A DNA stretch of 32,022 bases, from NCBI GenBank assembly GCA_964563855.1, contig CAZLYU010000041.1, forward strand, positions 1 through 32,022, given 5' to 3'. The stretch comes from JAFGRR01 sp964563855 (GTDB lineage: Bacteria; Planctomycetota; Phycisphaerae; UBA1845; Fen-1342). The notes under the pieces were generated by a model, which was not told the origin of the DNA, did not search any database, and was given only the letters and a program-made list of their open reading frames with translations. The first letter of the stretch is position 1, and the number at the start of each line of letters is the position of its first letter. This document shows positions 1 through 8,065 of the stretch, piece after piece. Made by a program: the position numbers and the translations under genes.

Positions 1-758
<758 letters not shown>

Positions 759-868
759 GTCGATTCCATCCGCTGACGCCAATGACTCCACACGCCTCGC
801 CGCGCGAGGTTGCAAGCCCGTGTGCGCCCGCGCTGTGTTAGCTGCTCGCCACGGCGCCCGCAAGCGCC

Positions 869-1702
869 TTAGCCAGCATCCGACTTCGCGCCGCGCATGC
901 GGTACGTGTGTTCCGGCCCCGGATACGCACCACTGGCGATGTCGTCGCGCCACCGCTCGGCGGCGGCGGTAATCACTTGGCGTACGTCCGCAAGCTGCGG
1001 CACGAAACGCGGCGGCTGGGCGGCGCCGATTCCAATCATGTCGTGGGTGACCACTACATGACCGTCGCAATCGCGCCCCGCGCCGCACCCGATGATCGGC
1101 GCGTCGACCGCTGCCGACACCGCCGCCGCGGCTTCCGCCGGCACGGCTTCCAGCAGCAAAATCGCCGCCCCCGCCGTGATCATCGATTGCGCCGACGAAA
1201 CCAACTGCTCAATCTCGTGCTGCTCACGCGCTTGCACGCGATAGCCGCCGGGCGTCGTCACCGCCTGCGGCCGCAGGCCGAGGTGAGCAATCACCGTCAC
1301 CCCCGTTTCCGCCGCCGCACGAATCAGCTCCTGCTGATCGTCGTCGACTTCGATCTTCACCGCATCGCAGTCCGACGCCTGTTTGAATCGGCGGGTCGCC
1401 ACGGCCACGGCGTCGGCCCCGGCGTGGGCGGATTCGTACGGGATGTCGCACGCGAGAAAGACCCGCGGCGCCCCGCGCCGAACTGCACTGCTGATGGTGA
1501 TCAGAAAGTCGAGCGACGCAGTTTGCGTGTTGTCATGCCCCAACACGACCATCGCCGCCGAATCACCAACGAGCAGCGTGGGGATGCCCGCTTCCTGCAA
1601 CGTCGCCGCAGTGGGGTAGTCGTAGGCGGTCAGCATGGCGAATTTCCGTACCGTCCGCCGCCATTGCCGGAGATCCTCTAGCGACACGCGCTCACCAGAC
1701 AC
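869..1702 (-). CDS. panB: 3-methyl-2-oxobutanoate hydroxymethyltransferase
   Basis: Ketopantoate hydroxymethyltransferase: transfers a hydroxymethyl group from methylene-tetrahydrofolate to 2-oxoisovalerate, the first committed step of pantothenate and coenzyme A synthesis. The 277-residue product is close to the family length (about 264). Visible family motifs are LTAYDYPTA, the metal-binding LLVGDSAAMVVLGHDNT, ACDIPYES, VKIEVDD, AHLGLRPQAV and the catalytic-Glu region LLLEAVPAE. I chose a GTG start at 1702 because a strong ribosome site (AAGGAGGT, 1714-1707) sits 4 nt before it. The frame stays open upstream to an ATG at 1837, but that extension has no family similarity. No other pan gene is nearby. 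The gene is divergent from the signalling gene at 1915. Confidence 0.93.
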   Translation of the reverse strand: MSGERVSLEDLRQWRRTVRKFAMLTAYDYPTAATLQEAGIPTLLVGDSAAMVVLGHDNTQTASLDFLITISSAVRRGAPRVFLACDIPYESAHAGADAVAVATRRFKQASDCDAVKIEVDDDQQELIRAAAETGVTVIAHLGLRPQAVTTPGGYRVQAREQHEIEQLVSSAQSMITAGAAILLLEAVPAEAAAAVSAAVDAPIIGCGAGRDCDGHVVVTHDMIGIGAAQPPRFVPQLADVRQVITAAAERWRDDIASGAYPGPEHTYRMRGAKSDAG

Positions 1703-1869
1703 GCACACCTCCTTACGCCACAGATACACGGGGGGGTCGCGCTGGTTCCGCGGACCGTCCGAAAGAAAGTCTACCCGCCGCGCCGCGGGACGTGCGGATA
1801 CAAAAGGCCCGAGACAAAGTCGCGTCAGCCGCCGCACATATCGCAGGTTGAAGGTAGGACACGCGCCAA

Positions 1870-1892
1870 CGCCGCCATCGGGGACGGCGGCG
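1870..1892 (+). other. GC-rich hairpin just upstream of the GGDEF gene
   Basis: CGCCGCC (1870-1876) and GGCGGCG (1886-1892) form a perfect 7-bp stem with a 9-nt loop, ending 22 nt before the ATG at 1915. No T-tract follows, so a terminator is unlikely. It could affect translation of the downstream gene, or be chance in GC-rich DNA. Confidence 0.35.
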
Positions 1893-1914
1893 ATTTCGTC
1901 GTGGGACGACAGCC

Positions 1915-3594
1915 ATGACCACAGAACCCGTTGACGTTTGCATCATCGATGACAATGCGGCCGAGCGCAAGCTGCTCATGCGCCGATTCCTTAGGCTCGG
2001 CTACAGTGTGATCGAGGCGGTTGACGGGAACGACGGGCTGCGGGCGGTGCGACAACGCGCCCCGCGCGTTTTGATCTGCGACCTGATGATGCCCGGCATG
2101 AGCGGCGTCGATATGCTCCGCGCGCTGCGCGTCGACCCTGATCATGCGGGGGCATACGTCATCATTCTGACGGCGTATGGCTCTCAGCAACGGAAGCGCG
2201 AGGCGCTCAACGCAGGCGCGGACGACTATCTGATCAAACCCTACGACATGGACGAGCTCGAAGCGAAAGTGCGCAACGGACTGCGCGTCTGCCGCTTGCA
2301 GGAGCATCTGCGACGCGCCGCGCTGACCGACAGTCTCACCGAACTCTGGAATCACTCCCAGTTTCGCGAGCATCTCGCCCGCGAGTTCGCCCGGACGCGT
2401 CGCTACGGCGGCGCCGTCTCGTTGATCATGCTAGACATCGACCACTTCAAAGCGATCAACGACACGTATGGCCACGAGGTCGGCAACCGTGTGCTGCAAG
2501 CCACCGCCGAGCATTTGCGCAACACCGTGCGCGACAGCGACGTGGTCTCGCGCTACGGCGGCGAAGAGTTCAGTGTGACCTGCCCCCAGACCACGCTCGA
2601 CGCCGCCACGCACCTTGCCGAACGCGTGCGCAAGACGTTGCCCGATGCAATCTACGCGGCGAAGATCAAAGACCTGTCGGTCACAGCTTCACTGGGTGTG
2701 AGTTGCTCGAGCGGCGCCGGCGTCGTCACCCCCGAAGAACTGATCTCCAGCGCCGACCAGGCGATGTACGTCGCAAAACGAAACGGGCGCAACCAGGTGC
2801 AACGCTGCGACGCCGCGATCACATCGCTCGACAGCGAAGTCAGCGTCGCGGGTGATGAGCTGGAGCGGTTGCGCAAGCAAGTGGCGCAACTGTCGCTGCA
2901 GGCGAAAGAGCTGTGCTTGCAGAGCATCTGGGCGCTCGTGCAGGCGCTCGAGCAGCGTGACGTCTACACCGTGCGGCATTCGCAGAATGTACGGTGGTAC
3001 GTCAGTCGCCTCGCCAACGCTGCGGGCTGGCCGGAGAACATGCGCACCGCCGTTGACAACGCGGCCACCTTGCACGATCTGGGGAAGATCGGTTTGCCGG
3101 ACGCCATATTGCAAAAGGCAGGGCCGCTCACGGCGCAGGAGGCCGCACAGCTGCGTCGGGCCCCGTTGCTGACGTGCAAGATTCTTGAACCGTTGCGCGT
3201 CTTCGAGACGGAATCGGTCATCATTCGTCACCTGCGCGAGCGCTACGACGGCGCCGGCTTCCCGGAGGGACGAGTCGGACTCGACATACCGCTTGGCTCA
3301 CGGCTGCTGGCGATTGCCGAAGCGTTTGACGCACTGACGACCGAGCGCGTTTACCGAGCGCCGCGCGACGTCGACGACGCGCTCGCCGCGATCCGTGCCG
3401 AGGCCGCGCAGCATTTCGACCCGGCGTTTGTCGAGTTGCTGTCGCGCGTCGTCGAACAGGAGCGCGACGCGTGGGAGGCGCGGGTCAATGAAACCCGAAG
3501 CGTGATCGCCGACCTGACCGACGGCCCCACTTTGACAACGGTGGACGAGACGCCGCTGGCGGCGGAGCACGCGCGGTCGCTAGAGGCGCAATGA
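1915..3594 (+). CDS. Response regulator: REC-GGDEF-HD-GYP hybrid
   Basis: A 559-residue cytoplasmic signalling protein. Residues 5-120 are a receiver domain with acidic pair DD12-13, phospho-acceptor D56 in ICDLMMPGMSG and K108 in LIKPYD. Residues 135-300 are a GGDEF diguanylate cyclase with intact YGGEEF (214-219) and the substrate segment DIDHFKAINDTYGHEVG. A coiled linker (about 305-340) leads to an HD-GYP-like domain (about 340-515). That domain keeps HS at 355-356 and HDLGK (387-391), but the later metal-binding His is Ala416, and the expected HH of the HHE motif is Leu440-Arg441; GYP reads GFP. Cyclase activity therefore looks likely and phosphodiesterase activity doubtful. The start has only a weak GGGA site. 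The 3' end overlaps the convergent lipoprotein gene by 15 bp. No histidine kinase is adjacent. Confidence 0.93.
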   Translation: MTTEPVDVCIIDDNAAERKLLMRRFLRLGYSVIEAVDGNDGLRAVRQRAPRVLICDLMMPGMSGVDMLRALRVDPDHAGAYVIILTAYGSQQRKREALNAGADDYLIKPYDMDELEAKVRNGLRVCRLQEHLRRAALTDSLTELWNHSQFREHLAREFARTRRYGGAVSLIMLDIDHFKAINDTYGHEVGNRVLQATAEHLRNTVRDSDVVSRYGGEEFSVTCPQTTLDAATHLAERVRKTLPDAIYAAKIKDLSVTASLGVSCSSGAGVVTPEELISSADQAMYVAKRNGRNQVQRCDAAITSLDSEVSVAGDELERLRKQVAQLSLQAKELCLQSIWALVQALEQRDVYTVRHSQNVRWYVSRLANAAGWPENMRTAVDNAATLHDLGKIGLPDAILQKAGPLTAQEAAQLRRAPLLTCKILEPLRVFETESVIIRHLRERYDGAGFPEGRVGLDIPLGSRLLAIAEAFDALTTERVYRAPRDVDDALAAIRAEAAQHFDPAFVELLSRVVEQERDAWEARVNETRSVIADLTDGPTLTTVDETPLAAEHARSLEAQ

Positions 3595-4476
3595 GATCGC
3601 TGGCCGCGCCGGCGGATCAACAAACTCGATCTGCAACAGCGACGAGCGCACGTTCGACAACCCGCCTCCGAGAATCTCGCTCGCGAGAAACAACGGGCCG
3701 AAGGCGAGCAGCAACTGCGCACGCAGCGTCGCCTCGACGAAGTCCACCATCGCGTTGATCACCTGCCCGACGATGACGGTCGCGAGGTTGAAGACAAACA
3801 GAAACGGCGCCAGAACGAGTGTAAACAGCGGGCTGGTCACCGTGACCGCACCTTGGGCCGCTTGCACCTCCTTGGCGGCCAGATCCGCTTCTGTCGGTGG
3901 GTCGAGCTGCAATCCCGTCGCCCGCTCCACCGCCGCCGCCACTTCGGCCGCGGTCTGCTCCAGGTCGATCTCGATCGTCTGCCGCGCAATCTCGTTCGTG
4001 GCGGCGTTGTAGAACTCGACCGTTGCGCTGAGCTGCGGCGGAACCGGATCTTCGTACACGATGTGCGTGTACCCGCCGTCGAAGCCTTGCAGATGCACGG
4101 GCCATCCGTTCTCAAACGAGAGAAACGCCGTCGCGCCGTTGCGATCCTGCACGACGATGGCGTCCAACTGTTCGAGCGCTCCGCTGGTCGACCCCCTCGC
4201 GCCGTACACGAAGATCGCCTCGCCGGTCGGCCCGCGTCCCGCGATGACCAACGGGTCGGCGACGTCACTGTTGATGAATAGGCCAGCGACCACCGCGTTC
4301 GGGTCGCTGGGCGCCTCCGCGGACCCGCCGCCGTTGCCGGGAAACACCGTCGCCGGGGCCCCGCTCGATCCATCCAACTCGATGACGCAACCAATTGGCG
4401 CCAGCGCCACGGCGTAGCAGCACGCCACACCGACAGCGGCGCGCAGGCGCCGTCGAAACGAACCCGTGAACCGCAT
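3580..4476 (-). CDS. Putative lipoprotein of unknown function
   Basis: A 298-residue protein I do not recognise. The N terminus has Arg residues, a hydrophobic stretch and the sequence LAPIGC, with Cys30 as a plausible but non-ideal lipobox (Pro at -3). A low-complexity Gly/Ser/Ala/Pro segment follows, then an apparently globular region with aromatic and beta-like segments (about 60-165). The C-terminal third has strongly hydrophobic segments, such as LVLAPFLFVFNLATVIVG and LLLAFGPLFLAS, that may insert in or lie on a membrane. The gene converges with and overlaps the REC-GGDEF gene by 15 bp and is divergent from the DAHP synthase gene. An envelope location is inferred from the N terminus only. 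Confidence 0.72.
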   Translation of the reverse strand: MRFTGSFRRRLRAAVGVACCYAVALAPIGCVIELDGSSGAPATVFPGNGGGSAEAPSDPNAVVAGLFINSDVADPLVIAGRGPTGEAIFVYGARGSTSGALEQLDAIVVQDRNGATAFLSFENGWPVHLQGFDGGYTHIVYEDPVPPQLSATVEFYNAATNEIARQTIEIDLEQTAAEVAAAVERATGLQLDPPTEADLAAKEVQAAQGAVTVTSPLFTLVLAPFLFVFNLATVIVGQVINAMVDFVEATLRAQLLLAFGPLFLASEILGGGLSNVRSSLLQIEFVDPPARPAISLRL

Positions 4477-4660
4477 CGCACCGGCCTCGCTTTACATGAC
4501 CACTCGTCCACGCCGCTCGCTCGGCGCGGCGGCGGACTCCTACGATAACCTTTGGAATGCTGTCACGGCTTCTGACGATGTGCTCCCATTGCTTTTCCGC
4601 GGCGGCCGCCGAGAATCAGAAGCGACCAAGGAACGCACGGAAAGGCTGGATGGTGAGTCG

Positions 4661-5809
4661 ATGCGCGAGCGTCAGCAATCAGTCGGGTGGGGAGGCGTGA
4701 GTCGCGGCAACGCCGGCGCTGGCTGGGGCGGGGTCGGCTTCGTCGCCCCACAGCCCACGCAAGACCTCCATGTCCTGCACACCGAGCCGCTTCTCTCGCC
4801 CCGCGCCGTCAAGGCCGAGCTTCCCATGACGGCGGCCGCGAACGCAACCGTGGTCGAAAGCCGCAACGCCATCAAAGCCATTCTGAGCGGCGAGGACCCG
4901 CGGCTGCTCGTCATCGTCGGGCCGTGCTCCATTCACGACGAACACGCCGCGCTCGAATACGCCCGGCGTCTCGCGCCGCTCGGCGCCGAACTCGCCGATG
5001 TCCTCTACCTCGTCATGCGGGTCTACTTCGAAAAACCCCGCACGACGGTCGGCTGGAAGGGGCTCATCAATGATCCCCACCTCGACGGCTCGTTCGACAT
5101 GCACACCGGCCTGCAACGGGCGCGCCGCCTCTTGCTGGCCGTCACCGAACTCGGCGTCCCCGCCGCCACCGAAATGCTCGAGCCCATCACGCCGCAGTAC
5201 ATCGCCGACCTCGTGAGTTGGGCGGCGATCGGGGCGCGCACCACGGAGTCGCAGACCCATCGACAACTCGCCAGCGGCCTCTCGATGCCGGTCGGATTTA
5301 AGAACGGCACCGACGGCAATCTCAACATCGCGCTCGACGCCATGCAGTCGGCGCGCAACACGCATGGCTTCCTCGGCATCGATGAAGACGGTCGCACCGC
5401 TATCGTACGCACCGCCGGAAACCCCTGGGGCCACCTGATCCTTCGGGGCGGCGCCGATGGCCCGAACTACGCAGCCGAGCACGTACGGGCCGCGGTCGAG
5501 GCGTTGCAGGGTCGCGGGCTCCCGCAGGCGATCATGGTCGACTGCAGCCACGCGAACAGCGGGAAGAAGTTCGCGAACCAGGCGCGGGTGTGGGAGAGCA
5601 TCCTCGAACAGCGCGCCGCCAACCGCGACGCCCGTGGCGCAGCGCTGTGCGGCGCCATGCTCGAAAGCAACCTGGTCGAGGGGGCCCAGAAGCTGTGCGG
5701 CGACCCCGCCAACCTCTGCTATGGGCAGTCGATCACCGATGAGTGCGTCGGGTGGGACGAAACGACCGTTATCCTGCGGTCGGCGCAGCGTTCCGCTTTC
5801 AACAAGTGA
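4661..5809 (+). CDS. aroG: 3-deoxy-7-phosphoheptulonate synthase (DAHP synthase, class I)
   Basis: Condenses phosphoenolpyruvate and erythrose 4-phosphate to DAHP, the entry step of the shikimate pathway. It closely resembles the E. coli AroF/G/H type: VIVGPCSIHD, VYFEKPRTTVGWKGLINDPH, SWAAIGARTTESQTHR, SMPVGFKNGTDG, the DCSHANSGKK metal-site region and ESNLVEGAQ are all present. The proposed product is 382 residues against about 350 for E. coli. The extra N-terminal stretch is Gly-rich (VGWGGVSRGNAGAGWGGVGF), and the start is uncertain. ATG 4661 follows GGTGAG closely; the frame remains open to 4466, and starts within the Gly-rich part are also possible. Which of AroF, G or H it functionally matches, and which amino acid inhibits it, cannot be told from the sequence. 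Confidence 0.93.
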   Translation: MRERQQSVGWGGVSRGNAGAGWGGVGFVAPQPTQDLHVLHTEPLLSPRAVKAELPMTAAANATVVESRNAIKAILSGEDPRLLVIVGPCSIHDEHAALEYARRLAPLGAELADVLYLVMRVYFEKPRTTVGWKGLINDPHLDGSFDMHTGLQRARRLLLAVTELGVPAATEMLEPITPQYIADLVSWAAIGARTTESQTHRQLASGLSMPVGFKNGTDGNLNIALDAMQSARNTHGFLGIDEDGRTAIVRTAGNPWGHLILRGGADGPNYAAEHVRAAVEALQGRGLPQAIMVDCSHANSGKKFANQARVWESILEQRAANRDARGAALCGAMLESNLVEGAQKLCGDPANLCYGQSITDECVGWDETTVILRSAQRSAFNK

Positions 5810-5810
5810 C

Positions 5811-5838
5811 CGGCCGAAGCCGCGTTACTTTTCGGCCG
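5811..5838. other. Inverted repeat between convergent genes
   Basis: CGGCCGAA (5811-5818) and TTCGGCCG (5831-5838) form an 8-bp stem with a 12-nt loop. It lies directly after the DAHP synthase stop and overlaps the last codons of the convergent gene at 5825. There is no clear T-tract on either side, so terminator function is only plausible. Confidence 0.4.
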
Positions 5839-7156
5839 CCGCCCGCTGCTCCGCGGTCAGCAATCGCGTGAGGCGCTGCTTGAGCGCGTCAAAGAGTCGC
5901 TCGAGCTGCTGCGACTCCTGCTGCTCGTAACGACGAATGAGCGTTTGTGTCTGTTCGCGATTGGTATCCGTCTCTCGCTCCCGCAGCGACTCAATTTGCG
6001 GCCCAAATCGACCGGAGACCGCATCGCCGCGCTGCTTCATCGCCGTGTAGATCCGCCAGGCGGTTGCGCTTTGATCATCATTCAACTGGTGCTGCTTGAT
6101 GAAGTTTTCCGTGTACTGGGCCCACTCGTCGGGTTTGCCGGGCGCCCGCTGCACATTGCGGGCGTTCGCCCGCGCGTCTTGCGCAGCCGCCTGGCGGGCC
6201 TGTCGCGCTGTCGCCCTGGCCGTCGGCTGCTGACGGTTGGTGCGCGTCGGGGTCGCGCGCGGCGTGGGACGCGCGGCTTGTGCAGGCGTCGGCGCCCGCG
6301 CCGCGACGTTGTTCGTTGCTTGCCCAGGCTGCCCCATGTTGGCGGCCACTTGTGCCGCCTCGTCCGTTTCGATCGCGAGACTCTGAATCGGGTCGTCTTG
6401 CATGCCCCAGTCTGACGGCGACCACTCGCCCCGCGCCCAACGCTGACTCTCGGCGATCATCTCCTGCTGTCGCGCCTGGGTGATCTTCAAGTCTTGTTCC
6501 AGCAACACGCGCTGCTCGGGTTCGAGCTTCTCCATCAACTCACGCGACGCCGTCGCCAATCGCCGCTGGCCGTCCTGCATCACCGGCTGCGCCATCTTCG
6601 TCCAGCGGGCCACCTGCTCTTTGGTAAACGGTTCGCCCATCGCACGCGTCTGAATCGCCTCCATCGCATAGCCGAGAATGCGCCCGGAGTGCTCCCGAAA
6701 CATGTCGTTGCTCTCGCGAATCACGAGCTGCTGCAAGTGTGCCGCTTGTTCATCATCCAGGCTGTAACGCTCGCTAATCATCCCCACCATCGCGTTCAGC
6801 CGATCCTGCGCTTGCCACGGCGGAATCGCGCCCACCTCCTGCATCATCTGCAGCGAGAATTGATCAGTATCGGTGTCCCAGCCCCGCTGCTCGTAGATGT
6901 TCGTCGTTGCGTCGGCGATGTAGCCGTACTGCTCCTCCCACGGCCCCAGTGAACGCATCCCGTTCATGAGCCCAGTAATCCGCTGGAAGAAATTCGCCCC
7001 ACCCGCCTCTTCCGCTACTCGCTCCTCTTCCGCATACGGGTCCCGATCATCATGCTCACGATCGAAACGACGATCGCGATCCTGCCCCGCCGCAAGACCC
7101 ACGCCCCACACCATCACGACCACCAGCCCCAGCACGCGCAGATGAGCTATCTTCAT
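5825..7156 (-). CDS. Secreted two-lobed helical protein, unknown function
   Basis: A 443-residue exported protein I cannot assign. Residues 1-24 form a signal peptide ending LAAGQ, followed by a charged Asp/Arg segment (about 25-50). Residues 55-245 are predicted mostly helical and rich in Gln, Met and charged residues. Residues about 270-340 form a low-complexity Ala/Pro/Thr/Arg/Gln linker. Residues 343-443 form a second helical lobe. Both lobes contain short LTxxQ-like pieces (LEPEQRVLL near 211 and LLTAEQRAA near 432), reminiscent of periplasmic Spy/CpxP-type helical proteins. This likeness is weak and only suggestive. The ATG at 7156 has AAGGA 5 nt before it. The gene is divergent from purQ and converges with the DAHP synthase gene. 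Confidence 0.8.
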   Translation of the reverse strand: MKIAHLRVLGLVVVMVWGVGLAAGQDRDRRFDREHDDRDPYAEEERVAEEAGGANFFQRITGLMNGMRSLGPWEEQYGYIADATTNIYEQRGWDTDTDQFSLQMMQEVGAIPPWQAQDRLNAMVGMISERYSLDDEQAAHLQQLVIRESNDMFREHSGRILGYAMEAIQTRAMGEPFTKEQVARWTKMAQPVMQDGQRRLATASRELMEKLEPEQRVLLEQDLKITQARQQEMIAESQRWARGEWSPSDWGMQDDPIQSLAIETDEAAQVAANMGQPGQATNNVAARAPTPAQAARPTPRATPTRTNRQQPTARATARQARQAAAQDARANARNVQRAPGKPDEWAQYTENFIKQHQLNDDQSATAWRIYTAMKQRGDAVSGRFGPQIESLRERETDTNREQTQTLIRRYEQQESQQLERLFDALKQRLTRLLTAEQRAAAEK

Positions 7157-7279
7157 GACATTCCTTCATCGCGGCCGATTCAACGCGCCAGCCAAGACGC
7201 ACCGGCGTCTGGCGAGTACCCTGAGATTGTACCCCCGAAGCAGCGTTCGGCGGCGCCCCCACGACCCTGGAGAGACCAA

Positions 7280-8062
7280 ATGGCCAGCGTACGAGCAATG
7301 GTGTTACGCGCCGCGGGCGTCAATTGCGATGTCGAAACCGCCCACGCCTGGCGACTCGCCGGCGCCGAAGCCGAGCCCGTCCACGTCCGCCGATGCATCG
7401 AAAACCCCAAACTGCTCAACGACTTCCAAATCATCACGTTCCCCGGCGGATTCAGTTACGGCGACGACATTTCCGCCGGACGAATCCTCGCCGACCAGAT
7501 CAGCCGCAACCTCGCCGAGCCGCTGCACTCTTTCGTCGACCAAGGCGGCTTGGTGCTGGGCGTGTGCAACGGCTTTCAGGTGCTTGTCAAATGCGGCTTG
7601 CTGCCGTTCAGCACGCCCGGCGATTGGCGCGACGTCAGCATCGTCGCCAGCGACCCCCCAGGATATGTCGACCGCTGGGTGTGGCTGCGGGCTGCGGACT
7701 CGCCCTGCGTCTTCCTCGAACCCGGCGACATGCTCGAACTGCCGATGGCCCACGGCGAAGGCCGCGTCGTGCTGCGCGATGCCGAGGTCGGGCGGCGTGT
7801 CGCGCAAGATCGGCATATCGCATTGCGATACGTCATCCCGCCCGACGACGCCCCCACGGTCCACGCCAACCACAACCCCAACGGCTCGGAACTCGACATC
7901 GCCGGACTGTGCGATGCCTCCGGCCGCGTCTTCGGACTGATGCCCCACCCGGAACGCTTCCTCCACGCCACCAATCACCCAGCCTGGACGACCCGCGGCG
8001 ACGCCCACCGGCCCGGCGACGGCCAGCGCATCTTCGACCGCGCCGTGGCGGCCCTGCGCTAA
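7280..8062 (+). CDS. purQ: Phosphoribosylformylglycinamidine synthase, glutaminase subunit PurQ
   Basis: The glutamine amidotransferase subunit that supplies ammonia to PurL for the fourth step of purine synthesis. The 260-residue product carries the class I glutaminase triad: nucleophile Cys96 in LGVCNGFQVL, and His223/Glu225 in LMPHPER. Other PurQ signatures are FPGGFSYGDD and the HGEGR segment. The frame is open upstream to 7052, but ATG 7280 is chosen because GGAGAG lies 5 nt before it and the family begins with the VLRAAGVNCD segment. purL and purS are not in the window, so the complex is encoded at dispersed sites (purN is also present, at 28066). The stop lies only 3 bp from the convergent ftsH stop. 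Confidence 0.94.
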   Translation: MASVRAMVLRAAGVNCDVETAHAWRLAGAEAEPVHVRRCIENPKLLNDFQIITFPGGFSYGDDISAGRILADQISRNLAEPLHSFVDQGGLVLGVCNGFQVLVKCGLLPFSTPGDWRDVSIVASDPPGYVDRWVWLRAADSPCVFLEPGDMLELPMAHGEGRVVLRDAEVGRRVAQDRHIALRYVIPPDDAPTVHANHNPNGSELDIAGLCDASGRVFGLMPHPERFLHATNHPAWTTRGDAHRPGDGQRIFDRAVAALR

Positions 8063-8065
8063 AGC

